DNA of 64,000 bases from Mytilus trossulus. Lineage: Eukaryota; Mollusca; Bivalvia; Mytilida; Mytilidae. Made by a program: the position numbers and the translations under genes. Below are positions 61,640-64,000 of this stretch, piece by piece. The stretch spans positions 55,875,448 to 55,939,447 of the forward strand of contig NC_086383.1 in the NCBI RefSeq assembly GCF_036588685.1, given 5' to 3'. Under the pieces are notes generated by a model. The model made no database searches and was not told where the DNA came from. It worked only from the letters and a program-made list of their open reading frames with translations. Position 1 is the stretch's first letter, and the number at the start of each line of letters is the position of its first letter.

Positions 61640-62362
61640 ATTAAATTTCTAAGGGTTCCGAGGAACCCAGTGTCTCGCCTACTTTTGATGTAAATCACAG
61701 GCTCAACAAAAATGAGGAAAAAAATCAATAAAATTATTCCTGTCCATACCATCTTTTGATTGTAAAAAGCTTCTGTCCAAGTATAGTAAAAATCTAAGAT
61801 AGTTTATGAATCTAATAAATGTTTTAAAAACTTTAACTACAGACTGTATGTAATGTTAACTGGAAGAAAAACTAGACTTTAACCACAGAGTGAATGTGTT
61901 GTTTCCTGGCAGAAAATCTAAGTCCATTTAATAAAAAAGTAGAATACTGAAAACATTTAAATTTATTTTTACAAAATTTACCTCTAGATACTATCTTAAG
62001 ATCATAAACAAGCTTCTGTCTAAATTTGGTACATACCCAGGATAGTTTAAGAAAGTTATTCAAATTTTAAAAACGTTAACCACAGAGTGAATGTAATGTT
62101 TCCCTGTCAGAAAAAATATGTCTATTTATAAGTAAAATACTGAAAAAAATAAATTTTATTTTTACAAAATTTACTTCTGGATACTATCTTATGATCATAA
62201 ACAAGCTTCTGTCCAAGTTTGGTAGAAATCCAGTAGAGTTTAGTTAAATTATTAAAATTTTAAAAACTTTAACCACAGAGTGAATATTTGTGCACGCCGC
62301 CAACAGAATGTAGGATCGCTATGTCTCGCTTTTTCGACCAAAGTCGAAGGCTCGACAAAAAT
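61640..62362. repeat. Dispersed repeat with internal ~195-bp tandem units
   Basis: The word 'ccacagagtgaatgt' recurs at 61883, 62080 and 62273 (spacing 197 and 193), each preceded by 'aagcttctgtc', then 'aattttaaaaac'. The block is bounded by 'gttccgaggaacccagtgtc' + 'tcgcct' on the left and 'gtcgaaggctcgacaaaaat' on the right. 'ggctcaacaaaaatga' also appears near the left end (61701), so the unit may have related ends. No coding frame. Confidence 0.65.
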
Positions 62363-62979
62363 GCTCAACTTGAACAGGATTTTTTAAAAGCCTAAATGGA
62401 AGAATTCACATTCTTTTTACAATAGTTTAAGTAGTTTTTAATCATATATATTAAGCTTATAAAGTAATTGCATTGGAATTGAGATAACTTAATTGAATTT
62501 TAGGTTTTTTCAAATGTTGGTTTCACAAATACCTAATCCTTTCATCCAGCCCTCTTTCGAGCTTAACAAAACAACTTGTAACAGCAACACAAGCAATTCT
62601 TATGCACAATCATTTCTAACGTTAATTTTGATTGGATGAAGTCACCAATTTTCATGTCAGACATTGATTTGCAATATGTGCTATTAAAACATACAAAAAT
62701 TTTTAAATGTATGATTTGATGTTGTTTTCTATCAGTTTCATTGTAAGGCGATTGTGTTGTAAGCTCTGACGGCATCAGTTGGTGATTGGTAACCTTAATT
62801 TGCAACCATCACATCACAATTGGTGCCATTGTAGAATACAATACAGCCTAATTGACATAAGAAAATAATCTAAATGCAAAACAGTTATCTCATTTGGAAA
62901 CATATCTCTAGTATACACATATTACAATTATTTCAGTGAATTAATATTGGACCATAAAACGTAATAACAACATGACAAA
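62363..62979. other. Spacer; nothing recognised
   Basis: AT-rich sequence between the repeat and the coding remnant. A minus 80-codon frame (62563-62805) shows no domain. Confidence 0.3.
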
Positions 62980-64000
62980 ATGAATTTCTGCAATTTCGGA
63001 AAAATCATAATCTCAAGAGACACAAAAGACTTGTCATCCATCGAGGCATGGAGAAAAAATGTTGAATGCAAAAAGCCTCCAAAAATTAGCAGCAATTTAA
63101 GTCTTCGGGAGAGATATGAAAACTATCATCATTATATGGAAAATTATCCAAAAATGCAAATTAACTTTGAATCTTTTCAAATGAAAGTACCTAGACTACA
63201 GGATTACATAACCAACAAAAAATACTGGGTTGAAAAAAAACAAAACAGGAGAACAAAAGAAATTTGTAGAGAACTTCTTTCAAAAAGTGGAATAAATTAC
63301 CAGGAAAAGAAAAGAAAGAACACACACTGGAGGTTTGCAATCCATGCAATACCGTTCATGGACACTTATCCGAACTTCACAAATCTGCTCCACTCAAAAC
63401 CATTGAATTGAGTGCATTATGTACCAATGCTTCCAAAACTCTGATTGACATTACTTCACCAAAGGCTGTCAATGAGAATGAAACAAAAGGGCTTAATTTA
63501 ATTAAAAAAATTGTCAACATCGTCAAGCCAGTAGTAGAAAAAGAAATGAATATTTCATTTAAAAAATCAATCTCTGTTACAATGTCCGACATTCTAACAC
63601 CACAAGACAGAAAAAAAAGGGATTATTTAGTAATAAAAACATTGTGGAGTCTAGAAATAAATTTGCTGAATCAATTACAGATGGTGGTAATGATGTCTAT
63701 AGTTTTTTGGCTTCGGGAAAATCCTACAAACAGTATAATAGAGACAGAATGACAAGTTGTTTTGAATCTAAACAAATGGCGAGCCAGCGTATTCACAAGA
63801 AACACAAAGAAAAAACTCAACGAAAACCCAAAAAACATCATGGCAAATTTGAAAACTACATTTTTGACAAACATGGATTTCTACAGCTCCTTAACTCCAA
63901 GCCTAAGTGGTCTTATATTAACTGGACCAAGTTAGCCCGTCAGTATAACATCAACATTAATAACAAATTCCCATCAAATACAGGTCAAATTCTGCGAGAG
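62980..64000 (+). pseudogene. Frameshifted coding remnant of unknown family, running off the window
   Basis: Three consecutive frames read like one Lys/Asn-rich protein of at least ~340 residues. Frame 1 runs from ATG 62980 to about 63310, frame 3 from about 63315 to 63612, and frame 2 from about 63612 to the edge, with no stop in that last part. The switches fall in A-rich stretches (near 63303-63318 and at the A8 run at 63610-63618), fitting indels from decay or sequencing error. Visible pieces: a Cys-x2-Cys with following His residues (CNPCNTVHGH, frame 3), and near the edge KFENYIFDKHGFLQLL followed by KWSYINWTKLARQYNI. I do not recognise the family. Single-exon layout and repeat surroundings make a transposable-element or domesticated origin plausible. 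Confidence 0.5.

Overview
The window looks like animal nuclear DNA, most likely from a marine bivalve of the mussel (Mytilus) type. It is AT-rich and intron-rich, with no operons, ribosome binding sites or long single-exon genes. It is full of dispersed repeat families that I associate with Mytilus and related bivalves. The organism call is an inference from repeat character, not from a search.

The clearest coding content is a cluster of five paralogous calmodulin-like EF-hand genes, reconstructed by hand from splice sites. Genes A (20344-23858), B (27463-31171) and C (36013-40843) are on the plus strand. Genes D (41545-48280) and E (50843-55067) are on the minus strand. All five have the same four-exon architecture: a tiny first coding exon, a 144-nt exon 2, an exon 3 of 246-255 nt, and a 29-35 nt last exon. 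All introns are in phase 1 at equivalent positions, and every protein ends in E-F-V-K-x-F-C followed by two to five residues. The last exon supplies the Glu at position 12 of the fourth calcium loop. Products are 148-154 aa with four EF-hands. A/B/C and D/E form two sub-groups by sequence and exon 3 length, and C and D converge tail to tail. Some loops have decayed in B and E. Together the genes are best read as a tandemly expanded family of small calcium sensors or buffers.

Layout: 1-20 kb holds no gene I can support. It contains three diverged copies of a multi-kilobase segment (about 1448-4840, 5290-8335 and an interrupted 13620-17660), a 4.1-kb satellite of 43-bp units with higher-order structure (8387-12506), two foldback elements, and a 655-bp tandem duplication. 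20-55 kb is the EF-hand cluster, whose introns and spacers are packed with short repeats, foldback elements, minisatellites, a decayed non-LTR retrotransposon piece (34240-34680) and a 1.5-kb inverted-terminal-repeat element carrying its own 33-bp minisatellite (37471-38981). 55-64 kb holds more repeats, a possible 65-aa single-pass membrane protein (57693-57890), a 1.6-kb inverted-repeat element built from permuted 10-bp words (59561-61153), and at the right edge a frameshifted, unrecognised protein-coding remnant that runs off the window (62980-64000).

Repeat families used below: A, a SINE-like unit with the core 'tgattgccaatgagacaac'; A2, a related subfamily with 'gagtgccaatgagacaac'; B, about 370 bp with the core 'aaccaggttcaatccacc'; C, with the core 'gaacagcggtatactac'; D, with the core 'gcgcgtttcgtctac'. 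These labels are mine. Assignments rest on similarity between copies inside this window plus general familiarity.
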